64,000 nucleotides of DNA from Dipylidium caninum (Eukaryota; Platyhelminthes; Cestoda; Cyclophyllidea; Dipylidiidae), in the NCBI GenBank assembly GCA_017562135.1, contig QEYB01001217.1, positions 496,001 to 560,000 of the forward strand, in the 5' to 3' direction. The first letter of the stretch is position 1, and every line of letters starts with the position of its first letter. The position numbers and the translations under genes were made by a program. Shown piece after piece: positions 11,380 to 24,080 of the stretch. A model generated the notes under the pieces. That model was not told the DNA's origin. It saw only the letters and a program-made list of their open reading frames with translations, and searched no databases.

Positions 11380-12175
11380 TGAGATTTTTCCGTGTTTATA
11401 TCACACATTTGTTTTATTTGTCACCGAAACCACATGGAAACAAAGCGAGATTTACAATGACTTTTCTTGTTCGCGTTCAAATTGAATTGCAGCGCAACTC
11501 AGCTGGTTTCGCGAAACACTACTTAGGCATTCGGAGATGGATTCACTGGAAACGCGAAGATCACTTGCTGTTAGTTCCACGAATTTTGTTCCGGTAACTT
11601 GAGCATCGCCAAGAGGCTCGAAGAAGACCACCGACCCCACTTGATAATAACCAGGAGGAATGAATGAAGCACGACACACACAGAACTATTCACGAACTAG
11701 GATGCAGACATCCAAACGACTGTGCTAAACTGTCCGCGTGAAATAGATAAAGCAGGATAAAGACAAACAGCTTTGCTCAGTCGGCACAACGAAATTTTAC
11801 TGCATTACAACGAATCAAGACGACGTGAAAATTTAGTTACTGATGATAAATTAGATAACTTCTCTACTACATTAAATTTTACCATATCCCTAATATTCAC
11901 GCCAAATTTCTCTCCCCGATCATTGTCCTTATCATAAATAGGGATTATTTTCTAAGAGGAAAAATTACTACAACCAAAATGATACGACGAAAGACGTTTA
12001 TTAACTCCAAAGCAGATGTTTTATCTAAAAGGTCTCTCTGATTTCCTCAAACGTTGACAGAAAGTAATAGATGCCATTGGAAGCTATTTCGATTGAAAGT
12101 GATGATTGCTGTGAAGACGTCCGCTTTTGTTTTCCACTTATACTCAATGCCCTTTTCATAATTTTTAATCTAAAG
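11380..12175 (+). repeat. Interspersed repeat family, copy C
   Basis: One of the two longest copies. It starts near caccgaaaccacatggaaac (about 11422), continues through cttgagcatcgccaag (about 11600) and aaattttaccatatccc (about 11874), and ends with gccattggaagctatttcg (about 12073) and a 3' tail. All blocks recur in the same order in copy D at 23400-24080. Confidence 0.75.
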
Positions 12176-15100
12176 AGATTATTGTTAGCATAGGAGAGGA
12201 ATCCTTCTCTCCCACCAGCAGCGTCGTTTCGATGCCGCTACCGCACGACGTGTAATTAAGCGGAGGACGAAAGGAGGATTCCCTTGACAACTAATGGGCC
12301 AGATGACATGAAAACGGGAGGCGAAAAGATTATTAATGAGCCGTGGGCAGGAAGGGATGGTCACGACCGAGCAACCATATCTCAACGCTTGAAATCAAAT
12401 TTAGTGGTTGAGGGCAGCGGAATTCGAATGTTTGGCAACAAGAGCATCACTCACATTTCCCGAAATTACTGCTGCTTTCAGTCTTTGTTTGAGGCTGTGT
12501 TTATAATTAGTTGGCCAGTCCACAGGATCATAGTCCAAGCAAAGGTAAACCAGATTAACTGCGTTATTTGCAGGTGCATGTGGAATCGCAGCCTGACGTC
12601 ACGGAATTGTGGAGAGTTGAGATAAAAACAAGGGAATCGCGGCTCTGGTAAACAAGATGCAAGTAGACGTATGGGGGCACGGGTATAAAACCACACGATA
12701 ACAGGTAGGCTGTTTCCCCGTCGAAAGGCGAACATTGTGGCTTTCCTTACGAAGCTCTCGGTCAGGATGGCTAGAAATGTAGCGTAAGGTAACAAAGAAA
12801 ATGGAAGGAGAGAAGTAACAAATTTTAAAGGCACGGTTTTTATTACTAGGCGAAGTGCACAATTTTAGATGGCCGTGCTTAAAAATTTAATAAAATACTC
12901 GATAAGCCACACAACTTCAACGCTTTAATTGACTCCGCTCACTTGCATGGAAAGGGGAGAAGTCGAGAAAGTTACTAATCCCCGCTCTTCAGGCACCGCA
13001 ATGTCTACTGGCTGACTACTCAGGATGGTGCAATAGATGGTAGTCGAGAGTGGTGGAGACTGTCTTAAAGTCAGTTGAATATCTTCCTCTTCCACGTGAT
13101 GATTAAACCAAAGCTACGTGGGACAAAGTTGAAGTACCTTCACCGTCTAAAGGACAAGTTATGGGTGGTAGTGTGAATGTAAAAGGTTGCCATAGCACAT
13201 TTCATAGTTATGGTGAGTATTAACTCTAAATGACAACTGGAAGGTGATTTCTAAAAGCAGGTCTTCTGACATGATGCATGAGGACAGTTGAATTGGGAGT
13301 AATAAAAACAAGCCCATCCAAGATGGAATAAAATGCGAGATGTAATTAAGTTCAGTCTACACGTTTTACTAGGCAGTTTCTAACCACGCCTTGGGGTTGT
13401 CAAAATGACTTAGTCTTTGAATCTAATGCTTACAAAGTCATCACCTCTTTGCAGAGGTCAGGGAGAAAGGAGATAGTTGACATGTGTGCAGTGTCGCGTA
13501 TCAAAGAAGACCATCCAGTTCGCCTAATTCGTTATTTTGCGTAGAAGACAGTTGCAAAGATAGGACGGACTTCGAACAGCCCCGAAATATCAGGATCTGA
13601 CCAAGCAATTAGAAGGAAAGGTAAGACGATGGAAATTATTGGGGAATGTGCCACCCAAGTTGTCAGGGCTCCAAAGTACTAATATCCCATCAGATCTTAC
13701 AAAACACCCATATTGCGTAGAAGAGAATTCCCATTGACGTTAAATATCGAAAATGAGCGCGATTACTCCCAGGATTTAATTCTCATCCACGGTCAGAATT
13801 TGAAGAATCACAAATATGGCACTATTTATGGTCAGGATAATCGAATAAAAAATGAGTTAAAAGATACCAAATACCATTCGTCAGAGCGACTTTTATCCCA
13901 ATTGCCTCACAATGAATTTAATTAATCCTCAGCGCGGCTGAAAAAGCCACTAACCAGGTAAAATAGACTCCTGAACGTGCGAATGATGAAATTCAACTCA
14001 GTTTTATAAATGATACTACAAGTACACTCCTCATTAATAAAAAATCGGCCAGCCTGAGCAAAAAACTCGTTTCGGGGGACCTAGTTGACTAGAACGAAGC
14101 CCTCCAAATGGAACTTGTTTCACTTTAACAATATTAATACTGAAGGCGACAAGAATAATAGCATTGCTATCAAATCATCTTCCCGAAAAATAAAATTTTC
14201 TCTAGAGCCCCGGTATATGCTGGTGGGTAAAAAGCATACCGTTGTTAACCAAATCCCTAATTTTTTTGTCTTGCTAAGAAGAGATATGCCCAAGGTTAGG
14301 GAACCTAATGCAAAATTATCCCCCAAAGCAGAAGCACTGACATCTTATGTGGTCATGGAAATTAATGGGCGAAGTTATGAAGACCGTCAAATCCCAAACG
14401 GCGGCTAACGGAAATAAGCTTACATCTATGACTGCCCAAGAAATGAACAGTGAAAGACTTCACGAGAGCGAAGTCATACAGAGAACTCTGCGCAAGGTCA
14501 TTCGCCAGTAAAACGCAAAAATTAAGTTAAACGGCAGTCAGCTTGAGGACGAACTAATGGGAGACACAAACACAGTAGACATGTCATTTGAAAAAGATAG
14601 GTAAGAAACAAAAAGCCGATGAAATATGAATATGACTGATAAGACCACAGGTTAATTCACGACAAGGACTTCAACAGCCGTAGTTCCCCATTGCTATTTA
14701 CATTAAAGCCCTGACAAAGGGCATGCACAATGTGAAAAGGACAAAAAGCCACGCGAATGCAAAACTCCAAGGTCACACTATTTATAACATGGAAACTGAA
14801 AGATGAGATGAATTTAAACAGAAGTCTTGCCAAAAGAGGCGTGGTCTATGAAGGAACAAGGCGTATATATGCACCACCTTACTACTACAAATGCACCCGT
14901 TTTACTTATACGTTGAAATTTCAATTGTCAAAAAAGGCTTTAACCTTGAGCTTTTATGTTTCCTTCAAATGAATAAACTACGGCTGCTCACCATATATGT
15001 GCTAATAAAATGCAAGTATTTAAGACTGTTCGGACTGTACATGACGTTAAAAAAGGAATACAAAAACTCGATTTAATGCCTTTGCTGAACGCATAAATCC

Positions 15101-16060
15101 TGGATCAAGATCCGCGATCGGTTGGTTGTTTATCTGGCGATACTGATGACCAACAACGGTACATTTTGTTAACAAAGCATCAGGTAGGTCGAATTTCAGC
15201 AGTTCCCCAAGAGATAGTTGTATAAAGAGTCAACTTCGAACTTTATGCCGCCGTCTTTGTCCCAAACGAGACGGGTTCCTAATTGAAGACTTAAGTAGCC
15301 TCGTTTAAGCTTTCACCACCACATACAAATTCTTCTAGAATTCTCCCAACTAATTGCAGAATGAAGCCTTATGATTCCCATTAATAACCAATTAAGATGG
15401 TGTGCAGAAATAGGTCGCAAACCATCGCACAAATAACGATTTTTACAACAGATTATTTATTGCTGTGTAGTATAGTAAAAAGGGCCCTGGACAGAAGATC
15501 ACAACTCCTGTATCGCGTTATGATCGCTCTTTAAATATTCACATTAGTTGGCAATATGACTGATTAGCTAGCATCTCATTCTTCGAATTAATATCCATGG
15601 ACGGAATGCGCGCACCAATTTTAACAAATTTTGTCTCAAGGCGCATGCTTTATCGTTAATCGGAATTGTCTGAATTCCATTTTTTCATTTTAAAATGTGT
15701 GGTCATTGATGCGCGATGTCATTTCGGACTGTCAAATGTATCGTGCCCAGCCTCATGTTTCGAAATCCGCCAATATTCTCCTCAACCTTTCCATGCCTCG
15801 ACAACTGTCGGCCACACGTTATGCTACCAATCTTCTCCCTCAAGGGCTTAGAGACAGTTGAGAATATAATAAGGAGAGAGGGCGTAAAGTGCTCTATCCC
15901 TGTAGTAAGAAATTTGGGCGGAGGATTACTCGAAAATGTTGGAATTGAATGGGAAGATGAGTCCGCGTGCGTATAAGCGGGAGCGAGATTCGAGGGGGAT
16001 GCGTGTTAAGTCAAGTGGATGCCCCATTGCGTGACTATGGGAGCGAGTCTGCATGTGTGC
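12176..16060. other. AT-rich, gene-poor
   Basis: Several open frames (for example 12478-12834 on the minus strand and 14085-14408 on the plus strand), but none with a domain, an ATG plus poly(A) signal, or matched splice sites. The 14085 frame starts at TTG and is the most coding-like (KIKFSLEPRYMLVGKKHTVV). I could not assign it. Confidence 0.35.
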
Positions 16061-16063
16061 GAG

Positions 16064-16069
16064 TATAAA
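16064..16069 (+). promoter_or_regulatory. Possible TATA box
   Basis: TATAAA in a locally GC-rich, GAG/GTG-repetitive context, followed about 25-30 nt later by a pyrimidine-rich initiator-like tcgtctcttc. No downstream gene could be modelled, so this may be coincidence. Confidence 0.2.
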
Positions 16070-17570
16070 TGCAATCGAGTGCTCGTCTCTTCTTCAACTA
16101 CCTTCACGCTCACGCTCTAATGTCCTGTAGCCAAGAGAGTAGCAATCGCATTACAGGAGATCGCGAAACAGTCAATCATTTACCTTTTTCCCACAATATT
16201 TATTCAGTGCACGCCTATGAACACCGAATATCCGCGAGTCTGACGTGGTGACAAAAGGACAAGTGGTTTTTAAACTTGTCCTCATCGCAATCGAAATTGA
16301 CATTTCCCCATACCCCAGACCTAAATACACCTGCACATAAATCCTACCAACTTTTATTTTCTAGGTGGTTCCAGAAATGTTCCATCTCTCCACACCGATA
16401 ATGTCACGGTCTTTTATGTCGCTTAGTTACATTAGACGTCACACACCCAACTAAACGGCATTTACTAAAATTAAGCGGCCCATTGCAAGGGAAAATAAGG
16501 TGGTTTCTAGACAAACGAAATTGTCAGTCTGCTGTAATTAGCACGAGTCCTAACTGCGAAACGGAAATCCGATTAATTATGCGCCCAAGCAACAGTTGCT
16601 AGCATACTTTGCCATGTGTACCGACAATAGTACAAGAAAAACGTTAGTGTGGAAAGGTGGGGAAAGTTTTATGGTCTGCGCCTACCTGTAACACAATGAT
16701 CTGCACATTTTCACTTAAAAATTAGCGAACGGTATAAGCGCTCTTTCCACTGCCCTCAAATCCCTTTAGGCCTTCAGATGGTATGTGGAGAACATGCATG
16801 GCACCGCGTCTCAATACCACTTTCAAGCATCAAAGGGAAGCAGTGAGGTGGGCGTGGGAATAATCAGGCTCGGCGTAATACGGAGTAGAGTGGCGCAATT
16901 TCTCCCATCTTGGTTTATTCCATCTTCTTAGCATACCCTGGCCAAATCAGACATGTGGAAGAGTAAATATTACTACAAATTTACCTATATGATCGTGTAA
17001 ATAAACATTGCGGTCTCAAAAATGCATGAGGAGGAAAAAATTTGTGCATACCCTTTGCGAAACTGCGCAATACATGTGACCACACCAATACCTCTTTAAA
17101 CTAAAGCAGCTCATCGCGACATTGAAATCGCTCCAAAGAACTTCATGCAGACTTGCGACCCTCGCTATTTTGGAACTCACCTAGGTCACGTGGGCATTTT
17201 TTCAAGGTTGACGTAACAATAAGACTGTTAAAACCGCCAGATCAGGAGCGTTACTCTTACTGAACCACTGCTTCGTGAGGAGACATTTCTGTTTACGCCT
17301 GTAACAAGCGAATGATGTGTACCCTCGTGTGACTTTGAACATCCAACAGAGGGGTGCTTCGTTTACAGCCCACAAACCAAAGCATGCACCAAGAGAACTT
17401 TTTATGGTGTGAGTGAACGCACTAGTCATCTGCGTTTTTTGCGAGAGACCAGATCAGTCTCAAGGGTGGGTTAGACCACGAAAACCGTGTTTTTTGGCCC
17501 CGGCGCACACGTTGAGCCTATCGCAAGTTGGCATATGCACCATTTGGTCAGCGGACCTATTCTCTCTTTC
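16070..17570. other. Intergenic, no gene seen
   Basis: No recognised frame, repeat copy or RNA. Confidence 0.4.
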
Positions 17571-17571
17571 T

Positions 17572-17592
17572 ATTGGCTGGCGCTTCACCAAT
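17572..17592 (+). promoter_or_regulatory. Paired CCAAT boxes
   Basis: An inverted CCAAT (attgg, 17572-17576) and a direct CCAAT (17588-17592) lie 110-130 nt upstream of the ATG at 17702. Divergent CCAAT pairs are common NF-Y-type promoter elements. This supports 17702 as a genuine start rather than an internal methionine. Confidence 0.4.
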
Positions 17593-17701
17593 CAGCGATG
17601 GCGTAAAGATTTAGCTGGTTGGTCAACTGCAATAGCCATTTTGGAGAGGACACTTTCCCCGAATCTTGACTGCCCGACACTGAGGAGGAGGCGGAGGAGA
17701 T

Positions 17702-18232
17702 ATGATGACAAATCCCCAATGTCATGGCACTTTAAATCATCTCCTCTTAGCGCCTCCTCTTGTCGAAGCATTCGACGATTTGCATTTGTCCACAGTGTCA
17801 CTCCTTGCCAATGCGTCAAGTAATCCCAGTGTTCCATGTTCTTATAGTTCCCTCGAGAGGATTTTAGACACGTCGCGGCCTCCATCCGCAGTGTCGCCTC
17901 GTCCATTCTTCAAAGAGCCCAACGATGAGCTGCGTCTTGTTGGCCTAAAACCCACGTATGGATCGTGTTCCCTCCTAACAAATATTGACGACTTTGAAGA
18001 AGACGGACTCATACACAGCAGTGCATGGAGTCTAAGTCGGAATTCGATCAGAAGACTGCGGCATAATTCTGCTTCTCCCAAATTCCCTATTTATTCAGGT
18101 GAATTAAGACCCCTACAACGTAATGCGAGGGAGCCTGATCGTAGTGTTGACACGACGAAGGAAAAAAGGGAATCAAGTTCTTCCCCCTGTGACGGAAACG
18201 AACTGGACGACTTCCTCGTGCACCCGGCGTGA
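17702..18232 (+). CDS. Hypothetical intronless protein, 176 aa
   Basis: It begins at two adjacent ATGs (17702, 17705), about 20 nt after an in-frame TGA (17681), and runs to TGA 18230-18232. Paired CCAAT boxes lie upstream and AATAAA lies 215 nt downstream, so the unit has plausible 5' and 3' signals. The protein is rich in Ser, Pro and Arg with acidic patches (NIDDFEEDGL, about residue 100) and a basic stretch, RNSIRRLRHNSASPK. It looks intrinsically disordered, with no membrane segment, signal peptide or known domain. The RRLRHNS-type sites look like kinase targets, but that is only inference. It could instead be the last exon of a longer gene, since AG acceptors precede the ATG. Confidence 0.45.
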   Translation: MMTNPQCHGTLNHLLLAPPLVEAFDDLHLSTVSLLANASSNPSVPCSYSSLERILDTSRPPSAVSPRPFFKEPNDELRLVGLKPTYGSCSLLTNIDDFEEDGLIHSSAWSLSRNSIRRLRHNSASPKFPIYSGELRPLQRNAREPDRSVDTTKEKRESSSSPCDGNELDDFLVHPA

Positions 18233-18446
18233 TTATTCGCAGCATCACAGTTACCAATTTGTAAATTTATTTATTAACACAACAGTTATTGTTGTCCTCG
18301 TCCACGTGACTCGGAGAAAAAGGGTTGCCCGAGCGGTCAGGATCTCTCCCTGATCACCGTCTCTATCAATCGAGTCTCTCCGTGTTCCGACGAAGAAAAC
18401 TCATTGCCCACTCGCTCCCTTGCCACCATTTGTCGCGTTATTTTGA

Positions 18447-18452
18447 AATAAA
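18447..18452 (+). promoter_or_regulatory. Poly(A) signal
   Basis: AATAAA, 215 nt after the stop of the 176-aa frame. Confidence 0.4.
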
Positions 18453-20206
18453 GACAGTTTTATTACTCACATGGCAATTTATGAAATAGACTCCGTGAGC
18501 CCATTTTCATATAATTGTAATTTATTTGTACGCTGTTTGCCTTGGACGGAAGAAAGTTAGACATTATTAGAGTGTAGGGTAAAGCAGATTCTATACGGGA
18601 TGGGATTTGTAGCTCTAAAATTCATTTTTCTGCTTTCTCTATCACTTCGTGGGGGGGGGGAGGAAGAAAATGAGTAATCCCAAAAAGAAAAATAATAGAA
18701 CGGGAGAATGAATAACCTTATGGGAGTAAAAGGAGGCTCGATTTCAGTGGTTCGGAAGAAGCAGTCCTCCGCCTCATCGGCGAGGTGGTGGGTGCCTCCG
18801 TATTGGGCGTTTGGAGACCAAGAGGAGGACGAGCAAACGCCGAGAGGTTTCCTGGCCATTATTCACGGAGGGAAGCCACGTAATAAACTGGTCTCTTCTC
18901 GTCGCGTCTCCTCCAGTCGGAAGTCAGTTGACTCAGTCTAAGGGGAATGAAAAGCCATCACTGACTAAAAAGCCTCTTTTCATGAGAGAAGAATCTACGC
19001 ACAGCAGTCAGTGACTTTATTTGGCCAGAGTAAATCCTCTGGGAGCAATTTTGTCGCATAAGAGGATGAGGAGTTGTTCGATGCTGCACTGGGGCAGATA
19101 GCATCTCACACACCACATCAGTGAAAACTCTGTTGAGCCTGCAAATAAGTTCCTAATGCCTGATAGCATTCACCTCCACGTGGATGCTACTGCAGTTCGG
19201 CGGCGCCAAGTGAACACCTTCCCAACCTCCGGCTCCTTCGATGTGGCGCAGAAAGGTGTCCGGCTACATTTGGGAGTGCATGAAACTGTTTCCGTCCCAT
19301 CGGTTTAGTCGACTGTCGAGTAGCCTACGGCGCCAGTCGGGTATTTTGACGGTCCCTCGTGAGTGGAGCCTGTGTTTCAGTCCGGTTAAACCACGGATAG
19401 GAGGGTCATCCTCCTGTGCAGTGTCTATAGGCATGCATTAATGGAGGGAGATGAATTTGGGTCTTCATAGAGTGTTAGGAAACCTCGTAGAACATTGCGG
19501 AGACCAAACTTCTCCCTTAAAACCGGGCTGAGATTGTGGTGGACACGAGAGGTAACATAATTGCGTTAAGTCAAAGACGAGACAGTGGGGAAGAAAGTGC
19601 GTGAAAGTGAGTTAGACTCAGGCAAGGGGAATTTTCTCCCCATGCTCCTTGAAACACTCCGTAATTAGCATTGGCGTATCGAATGAGGGGGATGGAGGTT
19701 GGAGGGAGCGATGGTGAATCCGAGGGCGTAGTGTCTTGTGTTTCGTAGTGAAGGTCCCACAGGACTGGTGCATCGGGAAATAAATTAAAGAAAGCAGCTC
19801 GCGCGTTTTTTCTGCCTCGCTAACTCATCACGTAGTGCATATAGGTGCCCATGGGAGCAGACCTTTGAAACACTTAGTCCAAGCTGATTTCACAGCTCCA
19901 GTCTTGCGTCTTCCCCCATCCCGCCAAAATCAGTCAGCGGACGTCCACACTTCGAGACGACAGCAGAGAAAACGGAAAAGGAGAAGGAAGAGGAGAAGAA
20001 GGATACGCCTTAGGAGAGAGAACGTTTGGGAAATGGGAGATAGGAGAAACCATCTCATACATACGCTTGCTACGTCGGTGCGGAGTCCTCCCCTCTTTTG
20101 CATCGCAGGTCGGCTGAGGAAGAAGTCATAAGATGTGGAAGAAAAGGGAGGAATTAATGAGCCTGTGGTTGAGACTATTAATAAACTAACTTGTGTATTA
20201 TGAAGT
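18453..20206. other. Intergenic, no gene seen
   Basis: Contains a poly-G run near 18650 and a purine-rich stretch at about 19975-20040. No supported gene. Confidence 0.4.
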
Positions 20207-20410
20207 TTGCTTATGCCGAGGAGCTACACTATGGGGAGAAAGGTCCAGAAGATGGTGGTCAAACCAATTATCTTCGGCTCGTCCTACTTCCTCGCAAGAT
20301 CCACGCAGGGCTGGTGCTCCGCCTCCTCAAGTTCCCTCATCAAGTTGGCACGAATGTTGCTTGGAACATTGGTTTCGACCTACGTGGGGACGTTGCTTTT
20401 TGAGGGATAA
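20207..20410 (+). pseudogene. SNRPE-like (Sm E) pseudogene fragment, tentative
   Basis: The first codons read MGRKVQKMVVKPI, close to the N-terminus of the spliceosomal Sm protein E (KVQK...V.PIN). After that point the similarity moves to a neighbouring frame (NYLRLVLLPRKIHAGLVLRL) and reaches NIGFD, near the Sm2 motif of Sm E. This would fit a decayed processed copy with indels. All three plus frames are open here, so the match may be chance; the identity rests on about ten residues. Confidence 0.28.
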
Positions 20411-20623
20411 TGGCGGATCTTAGTTCAAAAATTCCTGTTTAGAATAGATTATGACTTTGGGCGGAGTGTCTAAGTGAAGAGCCTCTACAGTCAAGCACAA
20501 GAATTGTAGCCCAGTGGAAAAATTTGCAGCATTCCTGGAAGCGATGGAGTCTGCTCCCCCTGCGCCGCCCTCCAGCCTTTCACCGCCTCCAATTATTAAG
20601 TTACTTTAGTCTCTAATCCTCGA

Positions 20624-20914
20624 TTACCGCACAAAGAATGCTTTGTATAGGTACTCTTCGTCGTCCACAAGAGGCGCTGCCGTTGTGGCGTCTGGCGATG
20701 CGGGCCGTCTTTCCCCCCCCCCCCAACGAGCATGCGACCGGTGGTGTAGCACTCCGACCTCCGCCCTCGGGCCCGTGGAGCCAACACTCTGCCCTCCGAC
20801 AAGTCGTGAAACGTTGGGGTGTGGCTGGAGGAGCTTTTCTATTTCACGCTGCTCGTCAAATGTGTCAAACAAGGACAGTGGTGAAAGTCGAACGACCTCC
20901 ATTCGTCCGGCCAT
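20624..20914 (-). CDS. Hypothetical exon or small protein, 96 aa
   Basis: ATG 20914 to stop 20624. The first 60 codons look coding: MAGRMEVVRLSPLSLFDTFD, then EQREIEKLLQPHPNVSRLVG. After residue 68 the frame crosses a poly-G run and reads as low-complexity, so the true exon may end earlier. No family is recognised and no partner exon was found. Confidence 0.3.
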   Translation of the reverse strand: MAGRMEVVRLSPLSLFDTFDEQREIEKLLQPHPNVSRLVGGQSVGSTGPRAEVGVLHHRSHARWGGGERRPASPDATTAAPLVDDEEYLYKAFFVR

Positions 20915-20929
20915 TTTTGGCACTTTGAG

Positions 20930-23399
20930 GTTGGGGATATCGCAAGCTCGTCAAGGTCTCATTCTCCAAACATCAGGCAGACCCCTCCCGCTGCTTGCCA
21001 ACAACGTACGACTCTTACGAAAGGAAAAAACAAATCCCTGAACGGGTTGTTGAAAGAGTGTCAGAGGCGTGGACATGGCCACCTCTTGGGGGAATTGACA
21101 GGTGGCTTTCATTTACCCACTCCTAACAACTTGATAAGCAAATGTCTGCAGCACATGTCTCTCCTCTCCGTTCACAGTGGGCAAGGATTAATTCTTCCCC
21201 ATGGGCAAAGGACAGCTCCACTCACACCGCTCTAAAATAAAGTCTCGAGGGGTAGTAAGTCCTAGGTCGCGGAATTTGCCCAAATTGGGTCTGTAGGCCA
21301 TTTCGATGGCGTGAAGGCTGTGAGTGTCCGCGTTCGACTGTACCGAGTCGAACAAAATTGCGGGAGGCAAGAGCGAGGTCCTCCGGTTTCACGGTCAAGG
21401 CGTTTCAGTCAAAGTAGTAACTCCCAGGCGGAAAAGTTTCACAGGACTTGGCCTCTCGGGTGTGCTGGCGCTTTTAACCAGCTGTGAGGAAAACAGCCTG
21501 GCAAAGAATGTGCAGACACACTTACACTTTTCCCCAAATACCCACCATTAAACCAAGCGGAAGCCAACTTAAGTGTTGAGACAGCGCCAAATAACCCAAA
21601 ATTACCGGCGACGTTGAGGAACTCTCACCCGCCCCCCCGGCCCTCCACCTTAGGCGGGATTTTGAGTGAGGCAAAAACCGTCTTCACTGAGCCGGCAGAG
21701 GACGACGCGAGCCTCGTCTCACGTAAGGCAGGCGGGCCTGTTAGACGAAAAGAGACACCATTTCCGCGTGTTTGAATAGTTTAATGGAGAGGCCTTGGAA
21801 AACCCCGAAAGGCGATTTGCCTCCGGCGTAAAGCGCTTCCTTCATCCACCATTAATAGCGGATTCCCCGCTTTCCCACAGCTGCTATTACAGGAGACTCT
21901 GGAGTGGCGGAAGGAAATACAACGATTTAATTCCCATATTAAAAGCACACTTTTATTAGGAGCGTAATGTCGCCAGACTGCGCGCCTCTTGGCCTTCCTT
22001 TGGCCGGTTGGGTTGCTCTTTCCGCCTCCACAAAACACGCGCTGTCCGACTCCTCCGCTACCCATTCACAGGGCTTTAGGAGACACCTTCTGCGAGCTTT
22101 TGTTCCTTTTCTGAAAGCAAGAGAAACGGAAAAAGGGCGAAAAAATTGAGTTTATGGTAGAGTTTACCATCTCCAGTCCGCCACAAAGTCATAATTAGTC
22201 TGAGTAGTCGTCGGAATGGCCCAACGGCCAGGCCAAAAGGCGGAGATACTGAAGAGCGGAGTATTTAATTGTGTAAATAAAAGAGAGTGAAATCGAGTGC
22301 GGCGATTGTGTAGAAAGCAAGAATGCAAGTGAGAGTTGGCGACAGCTGCCACGGGGACGAAAATGCGACAAGTTGGAGAGCGGGGCAGTTTGACGGTGCC
22401 CCGTTTTCGACGATCGGGCAAACCGATTTCGGCCCACCACTCTGTCAAAAGTTGCTACCTCCTCCAGGAAGTGAAGCTTTAAGATTCTCTTTGTCTTAAA
22501 GGAAGTGGAGATATCCCCTCAAACAGCGCCACAATTTTATGGCATTTTACCTGCTAAATCTGTACCACCTCACTGTTCCGGATCTGCCCGGCGACCACGT
22601 CGAATGGCGGAGGTGAAAGCATCAACCCACGAGTGAAGTGAGCGCCCCTGGGTGAAAAAGTTCTTCCACTGAACTGTCGACAGGTCAGGTAGATGATTCT
22701 TTTCGTGGCAATCTGTGACTACGGAGGGATGTTCACCCTACGCGAAGACAGACCGGTAGAGGACAAGCGGATTAGATACAGTTTACAGTAAAATGTCCTG
22801 GAAAAGTTGCGAAGTTACCGAACTCCTATGGTTGCTTAATGCTACTTCCCTTTCACTACACTCTGGCGTAACTTAATGCCTGCTCAGATGTGCTTAAAGT
22901 GGCAAGTTGATGCCACTTTTTAAGCACATGTTGACATCCCCGCATGTCAGCAATGTTTTCCGGCCACGCCTACGCCCCGTCGGCCCGTGTCCGCTCCATA
23001 CGAACCAGGCACTCCGCCGTGGCAGCCTGACTTCTTTAAAACACCAAAGTGAGCACGGGAGTTGCCGGTGAAAGGCCTTCCGGTGCCATCATTGGCCTAT
23101 TCACGCAGAATTTCGTCATCCAATGACTGCGTCCAGCTCCACTCTGGCATCTGGATGGACTCTACTGACATCCCTCTTTGGACGACTTCCACCAAGTAAC
23201 CACAGCGAAGTGGTGTGAAGTGCGTCCTAACAAATGGCCCGCGTTATTGTGGTGTGCTTACGCTGGTGGTGGAAAAATTCCCCCCGAGAGGAGGGAAAAA
23301 CCCACTAGCATGGAAACCTTCAAACGAGCGCTTTTGTTTACGTATTCTGATGTGATTGGGGGAGATGCGTTGTAACGCGGGCTCGATAGTTTTATTTAT
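20930..23399. other. Gene-poor stretch with one long hairpin
   Basis: Short frames only; one minus frame (21188-21370, AYRPNLGKFRDLGLTTPRDF) looks mildly coding. The notable element is the inverted repeat at 22888-22929. Confidence 0.35.
22888..22929. repeat. 17-bp inverted repeat (hairpin)
   Basis: atgtgcttaaagtggca (22888-22904) pairs with 22911-22929 across a 6-nt loop, with only a 2-T bulge. No matching copy was noticed elsewhere. Confidence 0.8.
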
Positions 23400-24080
23400 A
23401 AATTTTACAGATTTCATTCCTATTAATTTAGTAAGATTTTCATGTGTTTGCAGTCCATTTTTATTTTATTCGTGGCCGAAACCGGATGGAAACAAAATGC
23501 GATTTCGTTGTACTAGTCCATTTTGATTCATGGCACAACTCAACAGGCGTTCGCAAATGCATCCACCCATGAAAAAAGTACTCGTCCGGGTAATTTGAGC
23601 ATCGTCAAGTCGCTCCGAGGGACGTCCAACGGCCCCTTTTGATACCGGGGAGGAATTAAGGTCGACTGCGGAATCCGAACCGCAAGCGGCCGGGTGAAAA
23701 CATCCGCGTAGAGCGATAAAGTAAAACAAAGACAAGCGTCTTTGCTCGATGGACACGACGAAACGTTACCGCATGATCACGTAAAGCTTATATTACTGTT
23801 GAAAAAATGAATGATTTTTTTACAGAATGAAATTTTACCACATCTCCGATATTCACCCAACATCTCTCCGTAAAAAGAAAAAACTACAAACACTTTGAAG
23901 TGCTTTTTTTCAGGCCTGATATAAAAAAAATTTTATTAAAAGGAAGCATGAGACTTGTCCTACCTTTGACAGAAATTCGTAGACTCCAATGGAAATTATT
24001 TCGTTTGAATATGAAAAATAACGTGAAAGCTGCCCTCTTTTGTTTATCTTAAACGCTTCTTTCATAGTTTTCAGGTTAAT
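23400..24080 (+). repeat. Interspersed repeat family, copy D
   Basis: Collinear with copy C. It runs from ggccgaaaccggatggaaac (about 23473) through gggtaatttgagcatcgtc (about 23588), aaattttaccacatctcc (about 23829) and ccaatggaaattatttcg (about 23986) to tttcatagttttcaggt. It marks the full length of the family at about 700-800 bp. Confidence 0.75.
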
